Assembly: GCA_049513695.1 (NCBI GenBank)
Contig: JBEKVW010000059.1
Location: 1 to 13,543, forward strand
Direction of reading: 5' to 3'
Origin: UBA1162 sp049513695
Lineage (GTDB): Bacteria > Chloroflexota > Dehalococcoidia > GIF9 > UBA5629
DNA: 13,543 bases
The notes below the pieces were generated by a model that was not told the DNA's origin, did not search any database, and saw nothing but the letters and a program-made list of their open reading frames with translations. A program made the translations under genes and the position numbers. The number at the start of each line of letters is the position of its first letter. Positions within the stretch are counted from its first letter, which is position 1. Below are positions 1 to 8,566 of the stretch, one piece after another.

Positions 1-83
1 TTAATAATATGTGGATGCCCGTTTTCCGTCGCACCGAATATGTTAATACTTATATTTTTATCAAACTTGTATTTTTTATTCAA
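1..83 (-). CDS. possible 5' end of a further cluster gene (partial, runs off left edge)
   Basis: Past the stop of the neighbouring methyltransferase, only one minus-strand frame stays open to the window edge. It reads about 27 codons from a TTG at 81-83 and contains the protein-like stretch INIFGATENGHPHII. The frame has no ATG or GTG start and no clear Shine-Dalgarno sequence before the TTG, so the start is a guess. The position, 15 nt after the methyltransferase stop and on the same strand, fits the next gene of the operon. The fragment is too short to assign a family, and it could be chance open frame in AT-rich DNA. Confidence 0.35.
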   Translation of the reverse strand, partial: MNKKYKFDKNISINIFGATENGHPHII

Positions 84-98
84 ATGCGAGGCATTAGT

Positions 99-821
99 TT
101 AACTCACGCTTTTATAACTTATAAAAACTTCTAAGTACTCTGCATCAAGCCCCAGGTTCCTGTCCTCATGTAGATAGACTATCGTATTGAGACCGCTTGA
201 TTTAACTATGTAATCAAATAGGTCCATACCGAAATCATAGGTCACCAAGGCTCCAGTTTTATCTATTGGGTTACCGTGATAGATCGGCGGTTCAAGGTTC
301 ACTATTTCCCCTTTTTCCATACACGCCCTCTTTGTCGATTTATTTTTATCTTTGTACCACGGCAGCGTAAACACATGCGCTCCTGACGGCTTTAACACGC
401 GCCCAATTTCTGCAAAAGCAGCATCTGGACACATGACATGTTCAAAAACATCCTGAGTTATAAATAAATCAAACGAAGATGATGGGAAGGTCATCTTTTC
501 CAGGTTTTCACAACGGTAAATGCCTTTATATTGGCCTGCAGGTATGTCCTTAAAATAGTGCGAGGCAGTGTATGATTTACATCTGGCCCTCAGGAAATCT
601 GAGGAAGGGCCACAGGGAGATGATTCATGCATAACCATGTTGGGCCATTCAGCATAAAACAGATTTAATGCGTCTATCAGGGCGCGCTGCCTCGGTGTTG
701 AATTGCATAGATGGCAGCGGTAATCATCCCGCTTCCAGGGGCCATATTCATTGAAACATGTTTCCTTATTACATATAACACAATAGCCCTGATTGGCCTT
801 AGGGTTGCTATTATCCTCCAT
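99..821 (-). CDS. class I SAM-dependent methyltransferase (methyltransferase type 11-like)
   Basis: A 240-residue protein, normal length for a small class I methyltransferase. The core signature is FDLFITQDVFEHV (residues 117-129), the strand-4 region of type 11 methyltransferases, followed by EIGRVLKPSGAHVFTLPWY (138-156). It probably methylates a sugar or glycan-linked substrate in the cytoplasm; this is inferred from context only. Two odd points are visible. Four cysteines near the N-terminus (C14, C17, C36, C39) form a CxxC...CxxC pair that could bind zinc. The glycine-rich SAM motif I is degenerate: ESSPCGPSSDF (66-76) stands where ExGxGxG is expected. A purine-rich AAGGA lies about 11 nt before the ATG. 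It is the last complete gene of the minus-strand operon, 40 nt after the GT4 gene. The family is fairly sure; the substrate is unknown. Confidence 0.8.
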   Translation of the reverse strand: MEDNSNPKANQGYCVICNKETCFNEYGPWKRDDYRCHLCNSTPRQRALIDALNLFYAEWPNMVMHESSPCGPSSDFLRARCKSYTASHYFKDIPAGQYKGIYRCENLEKMTFPSSSFDLFITQDVFEHVMCPDAAFAEIGRVLKPSGAHVFTLPWYKDKNKSTKRACMEKGEIVNLEPPIYHGNPIDKTGALVTYDFGMDLFDYIVKSSGLNTIVYLHEDRNLGLDAEYLEVFISYKSVS

Positions 822-861
822 ATCAACAACTGTCCTTGCAGTAAATAAATGCTTGATCAGC

Positions 862-2028
862 CTACCTTATATTACTGCATATTTCATCCAATCTGGTAGC
901 ATACCTCAGTCCAGCAGCCCTATAGCTAAAATACGTTCTGATATGTCTGCTGGCAATCTCGCCTAGCCTGCGTCCATAATCGGGGTCGTCAATCAGTTTT
1001 AGCATATAACTAACAGCCTGTTTGACATCTGCATCTGCCCATACCTGCCCGTCGTCATATGGATAGGATCCTTCTTCTACAGCGACCAGCTTATAATCAA
1101 TGAGGCATGAATTATTCGGGTTCATGTAATCCATATTGCCGGAATAGCCGGTCGCAATAACCGGTTTGCCCATATACATGGCCTCCGCTGTCCCTCTTCC
1201 AAATCCTTCCGACCGGTGCAATGAGACAAAGCAGTCACAACAGCGCACAAGGTTCTTGGTCTCATTGTCAGTGAGAATTTTATTAATAACAATCATCTTA
1301 TCAATGTTGCTGTTTTTATTTACTTCAGCCATAAATCTATCGTAGTCGGATTTGCGTGGTCCCAGTTCAGACGGCGTATTTAATTTAATAACCAGTCCAA
1401 TATTTGCATCAGGTCGTTCTTCACGGACTTCCTCGAATGCGTGGATGACTGCAAAAGGATTTTTTCTTTCAATAAAGGACCGGAAATCGAAATAAAAAAT
1501 AAACAAGTAAGCATCCTCAGGTAATGCGAAATATCTTCTAGACAGGAACGATGTCATCTTTATCTCCGCTGACATAGGCATATGGAACACAGGTTTAGTG
1601 ACCGCTTTGCTGATAGAGTTATATATAAATTGAGAAGGCGCCCATATCTCCTCAAAACGATTTAGCTGTTCCGCCCATTCCTTTGGATAAACGGCTAATT
1701 CCCAGAAGGGATAGATAATATTAAAAGCACCGGGTGACAATTCGTTTTTTACATGTGCCAGCGCCTGTTCAACCTCATTACCATTTATATGAAATATATT
1801 TATGTTGTTACTTAAACGGGGCGCTAAATATCTGCCGAATTCATTTTGCAAATTGGCATCATCATGATTATTCAAAGCATAGATATCACGAATAGGAAAT
1901 GTATATCCAGCTGAGCGTAAAGCACGATGCGTGCACCTGATATGCTCACCCATACCTATGGGTTGAAAGGGATGCCCGGCCAATGCCAACCCTTTTATAT
2001 TCTGTTGCTTATAAAGTGAAGTACACAT
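862..2028 (-). CDS. GT4-family glycosyltransferase (GT-B fold)
   Basis: A 388-residue retaining glycosyltransferase of the GT4 type, expected to add a sugar from a nucleotide donor to the growing glycan at the cytoplasmic membrane face. The C-terminal Rossmann domain holds the donor-site E-x7-E motif at E274 and E282 (SEGFGRGTAEAM), followed by GKPVIATGYSGN (287-298). The N-terminal half has the glycine-containing GHPFQPIGMGEH segment (18-29) in the expected position, and an IYPFWELAVYP segment (105-115). The chosen ATG at 2026-2028 gives a normal length but has no good Shine-Dalgarno sequence, so translation may be coupled to the upstream 1531-residue gene, which ends 27 nt before. There is no signal peptide and no obvious membrane segment. 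The family is clear; donor and acceptor cannot be read from the sequence. Confidence 0.88.
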   Translation of the reverse strand: MCTSLYKQQNIKGLALAGHPFQPIGMGEHIRCTHRALRSAGYTFPIRDIYALNNHDDANLQNEFGRYLAPRLSNNINIFHINGNEVEQALAHVKNELSPGAFNIIYPFWELAVYPKEWAEQLNRFEEIWAPSQFIYNSISKAVTKPVFHMPMSAEIKMTSFLSRRYFALPEDAYLFIFYFDFRSFIERKNPFAVIHAFEEVREERPDANIGLVIKLNTPSELGPRKSDYDRFMAEVNKNSNIDKMIVINKILTDNETKNLVRCCDCFVSLHRSEGFGRGTAEAMYMGKPVIATGYSGNMDYMNPNNSCLIDYKLVAVEEGSYPYDDGQVWADADVKQAVSYMLKLIDDPDYGRRLGEIASRHIRTYFSYRAAGLRYATRLDEICSNIR

Positions 2029-2055
2029 TATCTTTGAGCTATGAAAATAGTAATA

Positions 2056-5000
2056 TTATATAGAACGGTATTTAGCTTTTTCCAGCGCATTACGGGTGGC
2101 TTCGAGGTATCCATGGCCGTAGCGGTTATCCGGCTCAAGGTGCGCCCCCTCAGCCCATTCATTCCAGGCATTGACGAAGACTATTCTTTCATCACCAAAG
2201 TTTTGTTCGTATGTCTGCCTGCAAATAGCTTCCAGCCATGCTTGATAGGCTCCCGGCGTAGAATTGGCGAAAACATATGCATTATCAGGACGACGCGGCG
2301 TGTTGTCCCAGCCTGTCATTACCGTTCGAAAACGCGTATATCCCGGTACCTCTTTCTGCAAGTATCGTAAGATAAGCTCCGGGTAATCGCTAACTACACC
2401 AGTATATCCCGGATTGAGTCTTTTACCTGGTAAGCTTATGGGTGACGCCATTTCATGAGGGGCGAATTCTACTGAAGCATCAAATCCGTATTTTGAGGGT
2501 GGTTGATATTCTCTGGCTAATTCGAAGCATTCCACAAATGCCAGATATATTTCTCCGATACCTTCATCCCGACAGGTCGAACGCCAGATTTCCTGCGTCT
2601 GGCTTATATCCGGGAAAAGCCCTATTCGGTACACCAGAAGCAAAGGCTTACCGTCTATACGTATATAATTGGGATGTCGCATATATCTTATTATATCTTG
2701 TATTACAGCACGGTCATCGTCATCAGAGTGATTCTGTCCAATAAGCACATTATCAGCTTTACCATCCCATGCCCTGGTCCAGTTTTCGTTGGCCCAGCAC
2801 AGGCAAAATGGTATATCGGGTTTACCCGTATTCAGCATACGCTCTAAGGGCATCTCCAGCAAGCGTTTACCCGCAAACCAGTAATAGTAATAGCAAAAGC
2901 CATATATGCCGTATTGCTTAGCTAATTCTGCTTGTCTGTCCATTACCTCTTCTGAGCTCAAATCATAGTAACCCAGGTCTGAGGGTATATGCGGCTGATA
3001 ATGGCCTGTGTAATTTGGTTTGGCCCTGGAAACATTTTCCCAGTCCGTAAATCCTGTTCCCCACCACAGGTCATTCTCCGGGATCTGGTGAAATTGCGGT
3101 AAATAGAATGCGAGCAGGCGTATCTTCTTGAGCTCATCAACTTCTTTTTGCCATCTCTCTGCAAATAATTGGGTGTTACGTGTTATGCATTTATATTTAT
3201 ACTCACTATCCAGAGTATCCGCAGTTGCGCTCAAATAATGGACAATTTCCGATTTAGGATTATATATAACTTTTAAACCCCTTCGGCGTAATTTAAAGCA
3301 TAAATCGGCGTCTTCACAATAGGCCGGGACAAAACCGGCATCAAACCCGCCTAGATCCAAGAACGTTTTACGCTCTACCAGAAGACACACGCCGGAGCAA
3401 TACTCAGCCTGGCGAGCATAATTATAACGTGCCAGCCGGGGATCATCGAATAGGCCTATTAACCCGGCAGAGATATCGGCATACATATAGACACCTGCCT
3501 CCTGCAATCGCCCATCCGGATAAATCACTTTCGGGCCGGTTGCGCCAACTGTTGGGTCTTGTTTAATTACATCAACAAGTGACTTTAACCAACCCTCTTT
3601 AACCTGGACATCATTGTTCAGGAATACAACATATTTACCCCTGGCGTTTTGAGCGCCTTTATTGCATGATTCAATAAAACCGCAGTTAGTTGTGTTCTTA
3701 ATATATTTCAGGTTTTTGACCATAGATAAGATCTGTTCCATTTCATAAGAAGAACCATCGTCAACGATAATAACCTCATAATCGGCATTCCCTTCATCCT
3801 GTTTAATTGATGCCAGACACTCGATTGTGATTTTTTCGTTGTTATATACAGGGATTACAATTGATATCTCGGGTGAATCAACTATAGGGAATTGTAATTG
3901 GGATGCGTATGCAATCAGGCCACCTTTTTTAATATTTATTAGAGCAGGAGATGGAATCTTAAGAGATGATATCCTCGCTGAATTATTCTTCTTAATAATA
4001 TCGGATAATATTTCATAGTTCCGCCAGTCAGGGTCCTGGTTTTCTGGACCTGCGGGTATCTGCGGCCTGACCAGTGCAGTTTGGCTTGAAATATTGTATT
4101 GAGCATCAAGGTTTCTTAACTTGCTGATAAGCTTTTTTATGCCGCCCTGTCTGAGAATTAATATAACCCGCCTGCAAAGCGGAAACATAATGCTGGGACG
4201 CTGAAGAACTTCTTTGAATAATGGCCGTACTACTGACAGCGGCCATCTTTTATTTATGCCCAAAAACCCTGATATTCCTCGGTAAAAAAATCTCAATGGA
4301 GCTGTGATTCTCCAAGAAAATGAACAATATATTTCATTAATCTTCAAATCGCGTTTCCAGACCGCATTTTCCAGTTGGATGATATGCGCATCTCTTGCTG
4401 TGACAGCCTGTTCGAGCTCACTGACATGTGCATCTCTTGTTGTGACAGCCTGTTCGAGCTCACTGACATGTGCATCTCTTGCTGTGACAGCCTGTTCGAG
4501 CTCGTTGATCAGGTCATCTTTGGCCTGTATACTATTTTCTAATTGCTGTATTTGAGACTCTTTCGTAATTAAAATATCTGCACTTTCAGCATTCTGCCTG
4601 TTCTTTTCCTCAATAACCGTCTCGAGATTAACAATGGAATGTAGAATAATGCGGTTTAAAAAACGGCTGTATCCCGTATTTAATTTGTTGTCATTCTCTT
4701 TTAGCCCGCTGAATTTACGGTACATCTCGCCGCCGAATTTATCTCTTGAGAAAGTCTTCTTCGCAAATGCATATCCCTTTTCTCCAAGCTCTTTTATCTT
4801 TTCCCTATTTTTGATGAAATACTCAATCCGCTCCGCAAGCTGTACGTAGTTGCCGGGTTCGTACAGAAAACCGTTGTAGCCGTCCTTTATTAGCTCTGCC
4901 GTCCCGCCGATATTCGTCCCTATAACCGGCTTTTTCAGCAGCATTGCTTCGGCTGTGACTCTGCCGAATGCCTCGAACCTCGAGCATACCAGGACTACAT

Positions 5001-6651
5001 CTGACTGATTCATGACAGGGTAGGCTTTTTCCTGCCAGCCGAGTATTTTTACATAGTTATGCAAATTTTGGGTCTTAATTATATCGTTCAGTATGTTTAA
5101 ATCATTATCATTGGTCGGGCCTATTATAAGGAGCTCGGCATCCCTTCCCCTGCGGACCAATTCGCCGACCGCCATTATCGCATCTTTTTGTCCCTTAGAT
5201 TCAATTACTGAGCCGGCTATGATAAGCCTTATTGCTCCGGCCCTGGAATAGTAATTGACTCCGGCCGATTGGATGGATTCTGAGGAGATATCGAAATGCG
5301 CATATATAGGAAATATGTTCTTTTTATCGAATTCGGCGAATAATATGCTCCTCACCGCTTTCGAAGTGGTGCATATTATGTTCGATGACTCGGTAATGAT
5401 GTCTAGCACGTCACTGAACGGCACAAAAAATTTGAAGTTGTAATCCAATTCGCCGAATTCCCGGGCGAACCAAACATGAGGCCTGCCCAGAACTGTTGCC
5501 GCTACCGCCCCCCAGGGGATCACTATGGTATTTGTCATGATGATATCAGGGTTTACTTTGCTTAGTTTTTCTTCAGATAAATGAAGTACATTTAAAAAGC
5601 TTCGAGTGAGCCTCTCTTTTATCGTATCCATATCCAACTCTATATTGTCCCAGTCACACCACCATGAGTAGTCGGACATTATAACCGCCGCGCCGGTATC
5701 CAGCAGCGCCTCATGCAAGGGCCCTTCATATGGCATAACAACCGTGACCAGCACACCATGGTCCTCTATCAATTCTCTGGTTAGCTCCAGCAGGCTTCTT
5801 TCAGCTCCTAGCAAGCTTGCTGAATGAGAGAAAAAGCACACGTTCAGAGACTTGGATTTTTTTATGCATAAAATATTCAGGTAGCTTTTCTCATATCCGA
5901 GCATATATGCCTGCCATTTATCGATATTGGCGGGATCGAATTTGTAATAGATTTTTTTATCATCCAGAATGAAATAAATATCAAAATCCAAGCTTAATAC
6001 TTTATTTAGCAGATCGGCAGGCTGGTAGCCTGCATTAACTATGCATTTCGGATTAAACTCGATGAGGAGTTTAATATTATGGTGGTTTTTCAGGAAAGAT
6101 TCCATTCCCTCTAATACGTATATATCGTGCCCTTCCGTATCTATTTTAATGATTACATCTTGATCTCCAACATCATTGAGAAAAGGTTCCAAATTCTCAG
6201 TTTTTACTTCTATCTTCTTAATCTCCTCCGCAGCAGGATGGCCATGTAACCCGCACTCTGAACAGGAATCAGTTATATAAAATTCTTTTACTCCAGATTG
6301 ATCTGAAATTGCAAGGTTATATGCTTCAACGTTGGTTAAATTATTGAGTTTTATATTTTCTTTTAGGATCTTGAAGTTTTCAGCGACAGGCTCAAATGAG
6401 AGAATACGACAATCTGGATAAGTAACACCTGCCATCAATGTGTAATAGCCGTAATGCGCCCCAACATCAATAAATAGAGCACTGCTACTTAAGGATTTCA
6501 TTAAGAGCATTACTGAGAAATCTTCGTAGGGACGACCAAAATAACGGTATTTAAGCCGAGGTACGCCACGCATTTGAATTTTGTTCCCGGCAGGTGATAT
6601 CAGGTCGACTTTATCTAAATTGTAATCATCCTGATATTTACTATCTCTCAT
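2056..6651 (-). CDS. four-domain glycan assembly protein: FkbM methyltransferase, GT4, coiled coil, GT2, WbsX/GH99-like
   Basis: A continuous 1531-residue frame with four recognisable catalytic modules. Residues 58-235 are an FkbM-type methyltransferase: SAM loop FIDVGAHYGYY (60-70), FEP (86-88), and KIDTEGHD (169-176). Residues 269-650 are a GT4 glycosyltransferase with E-x7-E at E560 and E568. Residues 680-775 are a coiled coil built of 14-residue repeats, followed by SWRITAPLR (779-787), a motif often found after coiled coils in multidomain glycosyltransferases. Residues 928-1140 are a GT2 glycosyltransferase (IVIPVYNNE, VDDGSS, and LNND at 1011-1014). Residues 1178-1527 are a WbsX/GH99-like domain (AFYLPQFHQIPEND, GTGFTDWENV), with WNEWAEG (1496-1502) carrying an ExxE pair like the catalytic pair of GH99. 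AAGG 9 nt before the ATG overlaps the stop region of the preceding GT4 gene. The domain calls are firm. Acting as one extend-and-methylate machine, by analogy with the methyltransferase/rhamnosyltransferase fusion WsaE, is inference. Confidence 0.9.
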   Translation of the reverse strand: MRDSKYQDDYNLDKVDLISPAGNKIQMRGVPRLKYRYFGRPYEDFSVMLLMKSLSSSALFIDVGAHYGYYTLMAGVTYPDCRILSFEPVAENFKILKENIKLNNLTNVEAYNLAISDQSGVKEFYITDSCSECGLHGHPAAEEIKKIEVKTENLEPFLNDVGDQDVIIKIDTEGHDIYVLEGMESFLKNHHNIKLLIEFNPKCIVNAGYQPADLLNKVLSLDFDIYFILDDKKIYYKFDPANIDKWQAYMLGYEKSYLNILCIKKSKSLNVCFFSHSASLLGAERSLLELTRELIEDHGVLVTVVMPYEGPLHEALLDTGAAVIMSDYSWWCDWDNIELDMDTIKERLTRSFLNVLHLSEEKLSKVNPDIIMTNTIVIPWGAVAATVLGRPHVWFAREFGELDYNFKFFVPFSDVLDIITESSNIICTTSKAVRSILFAEFDKKNIFPIYAHFDISSESIQSAGVNYYSRAGAIRLIIAGSVIESKGQKDAIMAVGELVRRGRDAELLIIGPTNDNDLNILNDIIKTQNLHNYVKILGWQEKAYPVMNQSDVVLVCSRFEAFGRVTAEAMLLKKPVIGTNIGGTAELIKDGYNGFLYEPGNYVQLAERIEYFIKNREKIKELGEKGYAFAKKTFSRDKFGGEMYRKFSGLKENDNKLNTGYSRFLNRIILHSIVNLETVIEEKNRQNAESADILITKESQIQQLENSIQAKDDLINELEQAVTARDAHVSELEQAVTTRDAHVSELEQAVTARDAHIIQLENAVWKRDLKINEIYCSFSWRITAPLRFFYRGISGFLGINKRWPLSVVRPLFKEVLQRPSIMFPLCRRVILILRQGGIKKLISKLRNLDAQYNISSQTALVRPQIPAGPENQDPDWRNYEILSDIIKKNNSARISSLKIPSPALINIKKGGLIAYASQLQFPIVDSPEISIVIPVYNNEKITIECLASIKQDEGNADYEVIIVDDGSSYEMEQILSMVKNLKYIKNTTNCGFIESCNKGAQNARGKYVVFLNNDVQVKEGWLKSLVDVIKQDPTVGATGPKVIYPDGRLQEAGVYMYADISAGLIGLFDDPRLARYNYARQAEYCSGVCLLVERKTFLDLGGFDAGFVPAYCEDADLCFKLRRRGLKVIYNPKSEIVHYLSATADTLDSEYKYKCITRNTQLFAERWQKEVDELKKIRLLAFYLPQFHQIPENDLWWGTGFTDWENVSRAKPNYTGHYQPHIPSDLGYYDLSSEEVMDRQAELAKQYGIYGFCYYYYWFAGKRLLEMPLERMLNTGKPDIPFCLCWANENWTRAWDGKADNVLIGQNHSDDDDRAVIQDIIRYMRHPNYIRIDGKPLLLVYRIGLFPDISQTQEIWRSTCRDEGIGEIYLAFVECFELAREYQPPSKYGFDASVEFAPHEMASPISLPGKRLNPGYTGVVSDYPELILRYLQKEVPGYTRFRTVMTGWDNTPRRPDNAYVFANSTPGAYQAWLEAICRQTYEQNFGDERIVFVNAWNEWAEGAHLEPDNRYGHGYLEATRNALEKAKYRSI
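4388..4505 (-). repeat. 42-bp tandem repeat encoding 14-residue coiled-coil units
   Basis: Two full 42-bp units (4388-4429 and 4430-4471) differ at one base. A third partial copy (4472-4505) matches the first over about 34 bases before diverging. In the protein they give ELEQAVTARDAHVS-type units, two heptads each, starting at about residue 717. A more diverged neighbour (QLENAVWKRDLK) suggests an older unit. Because the unit is a multiple of three, copy-number change would lengthen or shorten the coiled coil without a frameshift. Confidence 0.93.
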
Positions 6652-6665
6652 TAAATTTTGCCTTA

Positions 6666-7742
6666 TTAATTTATCAATTTACTAAATATTTCATATTGCT
6701 TAATGGCAGTTTTCTGCCATGTATTATTCTTAATAATCTCGTAATTGTGCTCGCCCATCTTCTCATAATCTAGCCGGATAGACTTCTTTAACGCCTGCAA
6801 TAAATCATTTCTGTCATTGGCGCGGTAAATCAGGCCGCCATTTTCATCAATAAGATCCGGGATGCCACCCATATTTGGCGCTATGACAGCTTTCTTATAA
6901 GACATCGCCGCTACAACACTTGCACTGCCTAAGATAGCAGTAAACGTAAACAAACATATATCAGCTGCATTCATATAAATTTGGATTTCCTCATCATTAA
7001 TATATCTCAAAATAGGGATTACATTTTTACTGTGTGTGCATTTACGTAATATCTCTTTCTCCACATGGTCATTATGAGGATGCCCCACAATTATGAGCTT
7101 TATATCATCCCGGTTCATTTCAGCCTGAAATAGTTCCCAAGCATCGATCAATTGGTCTATGCCTTTATATGGGCGTATCTTCCCAAATGAAATAAAAACT
7201 ATATCTTTCAACCCCAGGTTTAAATACCTTCGTGCCTCAATTTTAGCTATTGTATTCTGGTATAAATCGATATAATTTCCGCGTGGAATAACTTTAATTT
7301 TTGATTTATTTATTATTGTCCTATATTTTAGAGATATCTCATTTTTGATCGATTGACTTTGAACAATATATTCATCGCAGAACAAACAAATTAGATTGTT
7401 GAAAAATAACTCTAACCCCGGATAGTTTGATTCATGACTTACCGCATTGTGTATGGTCCACACAATTCTGATATTTTTTAATTTAGCGTATGCCAAATCG
7501 AGTAGAAATAAAACTGATTTTACTATTGTCCTTAGAGCGGTATACGATAGTAGATAAAACTGAATCCAATGTAGATTTACGATGTCAGGCTTCCTTTTTC
7601 CTCCTCTCCAACTTCTGTATATTGGGAATAGATTAATTAAATCATTATATTCATCTATGGAAACACCCAGCTTAGTTAATTCAAATACTAATGGAGGCTG
7701 ATAAGTATTTCCGTCGTTGCAGGGAAGAATAAGTATTCTCAT
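6666..7742 (-). CDS. GT4-like glycosyltransferase with an atypical donor-site motif
   Basis: A 358-residue GT-B glycosyltransferase. The N-terminal half has KPDIVNLHWIQFY (51-63) and IVWTIHNAVSHE (93-104), typical of one GT4 subgroup of exopolysaccharide transferases. The C-terminal half has ISFGKIRPYKGIDQLIDAW (184-202), LIIVGHP (216-222) and AVIAPNMGGIPDLI (285-298). The usual E-x7-E pair is not present: the region reads TAILGSASVVAAM (268-280), a Ser/Ala-rich form I associate with this subgroup. The ATG at 7740-7742 has AAGG 13 nt upstream, a long spacing. The gene follows an 89-nt gap after the ABC ATPase and precedes the giant gene by 14 nt. It is distinctly AT-rich. The enzyme class is confident; activity and specificity are not determined. 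Confidence 0.87.
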   Translation of the reverse strand: MRILILPCNDGNTYQPPLVFELTKLGVSIDEYNDLINLFPIYRSWRGGKRKPDIVNLHWIQFYLLSYTALRTIVKSVLFLLDLAYAKLKNIRIVWTIHNAVSHESNYPGLELFFNNLICLFCDEYIVQSQSIKNEISLKYRTIINKSKIKVIPRGNYIDLYQNTIAKIEARRYLNLGLKDIVFISFGKIRPYKGIDQLIDAWELFQAEMNRDDIKLIIVGHPHNDHVEKEILRKCTHSKNVIPILRYINDEEIQIYMNAADICLFTFTAILGSASVVAAMSYKKAVIAPNMGGIPDLIDENGGLIYRANDRNDLLQALKKSIRLDYEKMGEHNYEIIKNNTWQKTAIKQYEIFSKLIN

Positions 7743-7768
7743 GAAATTGATTTTACCTTATATCGCCC

Positions 7769-7798
7769 ATACTATGATTGACTGCAGCCCGTGTTCAA
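7769..7798 (-). promoter_or_regulatory. possible sigma70-type promoter for the left half of the cluster
   Basis: In the 89-nt gap before the GT4 gene, the minus strand reads TTGAAC (7798-7793), 18 nt, then TAGTAT (7774-7769), each matching consensus at 4 of 6 positions. The predicted start is near 7762, giving a leader of about 20 nt that includes AAGG. Matches this weak arise by chance, so this is only a candidate. Confidence 0.2.
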
Positions 7799-7831
7799 AG
7801 GTGGTGAGGCATCGGTCTATTGACCAGGAAA

Positions 7832-8566
7832 TCACTGGCCCATCAGCGATAGGTACTGATTGATTACCCTTTCATTTTCACCAACCGATATGATTTTTCC
7901 ACCTTCCAGCAGCATGGTCCGCGTGCAGATTGCCTTAACCACTTCAAGGGCATGCGATACGAAGACAATGGTCTTCCCTTGCTCTCTAAAATCCCTTATC
8001 TTAAGCATGCATTTTTTCTTGAAGGCTTCGTCGCCCACAGAAAGCACTTCATCCACCAGCATGATATCCGGGTCGGTGTGTACGGCCGTGGAAAAGGCCA
8101 GCCGCAGGTACATGCCGGATGAAAAACTTTTTAATTTCATATCCTCAAACCGTTTTAATTCGGCGAATTCAAGTATTTCATCATATATCCTACCGGTTTC
8201 TCTCCGGTTCATGCCCAGTATGGATGAGTAAATATAGATGTTTTCGGCAGCCGTGAGTTCCGGCTGGAAACCCACTCCAAGCTCCAGGAACGATGCAACC
8301 TTTCCATCAATTGTCACCAAGCCGCCATCCGGATAAAGCACCCTTGCCAGTATCCCCAGCAGTGTGGATTTACCCGAGCCGTTCCTGCCAATAATGCCGA
8401 AGGTCTCACCCCGCTGCAACTCGAAGTTAACGTCTCTCAATGCCCAGAATTCCTCATAAGTCATCTGCCGTTTAACCAGGCCGATAGCGTTCTGAAAAAG
8501 CGTGGTCCTTTTGCTATGCGGTATTTTAAACCGTTTGGATATATTTTTGACAACTATAGCGCTCAT
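7832..8566 (-). CDS. ABC transporter ATP-binding protein, polysaccharide exporter (Wzt/TagH/KpsT-like, short form)
   Basis: The nucleotide-binding subunit powering export of the glycan made by the neighbouring transferases. In the 245-residue GTG-start reading (ATG-start numbering is one less) the motifs are Walker A GRNGSGKST (61-69), Q-loop Q102, signature SFSSGM (148-153, a degenerate LSGGQ usual in this subfamily), Walker B IMLVDE (169-174) and H-loop H206. The protein ends right after the ATPase fold, so it lacks the C-terminal carbohydrate-binding domain of long Wzt proteins. I chose the ATG at 8564-8566 because GAGGAG lies 5 nt before it; the GTG at 8567-8569 would sit only 2 nt from that site. 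The ATG shares one base with the permease stop (TGATG), so the two are probably translationally coupled. The family is certain; the exact glycan class is not. Confidence 0.93.
   Translation of the reverse strand: MSAIVVKNISKRFKIPHSKRTTLFQNAIGLVKRQMTYEEFWALRDVNFELQRGETFGIIGRNGSGKSTLLGILARVLYPDGGLVTIDGKVASFLELGVGFQPELTAAENIYIYSSILGMNRRETGRIYDEILEFAELKRFEDMKLKSFSSGMYLRLAFSTAVHTDPDIMLVDEVLSVGDEAFKKKCMLKIRDFREQGKTIVFVSHALEVVKAICTRTMLLEGGKIISVGENERVINQYLSLMGQ

Noticed and set aside
1178..1260. Possible insertion sequence or transposase remnants in the window
   Set aside because: I looked for transposase-like proteins and terminal inverted repeats on both strands and saw none; this stretch is ordinary GT4 coding sequence.
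4388..4505. Direct repeats that could be taken for a CRISPR array
   Set aside because: Units are contiguous with no spacers, lie in frame inside a coding region and translate as regular heptads.
4304..4555. Plus-strand frame with repeated Cys-Ser-rich units
   Set aside because: The repeats are the reverse strand of the coiled-coil tandem repeat; no independent coding signal.
7814..7825. GGTC-TATT-GACC hairpin after the ABC ATPase as a terminator
   Set aside because: The stem is only 4 bp with no T-run on the minus strand; too weak to call.
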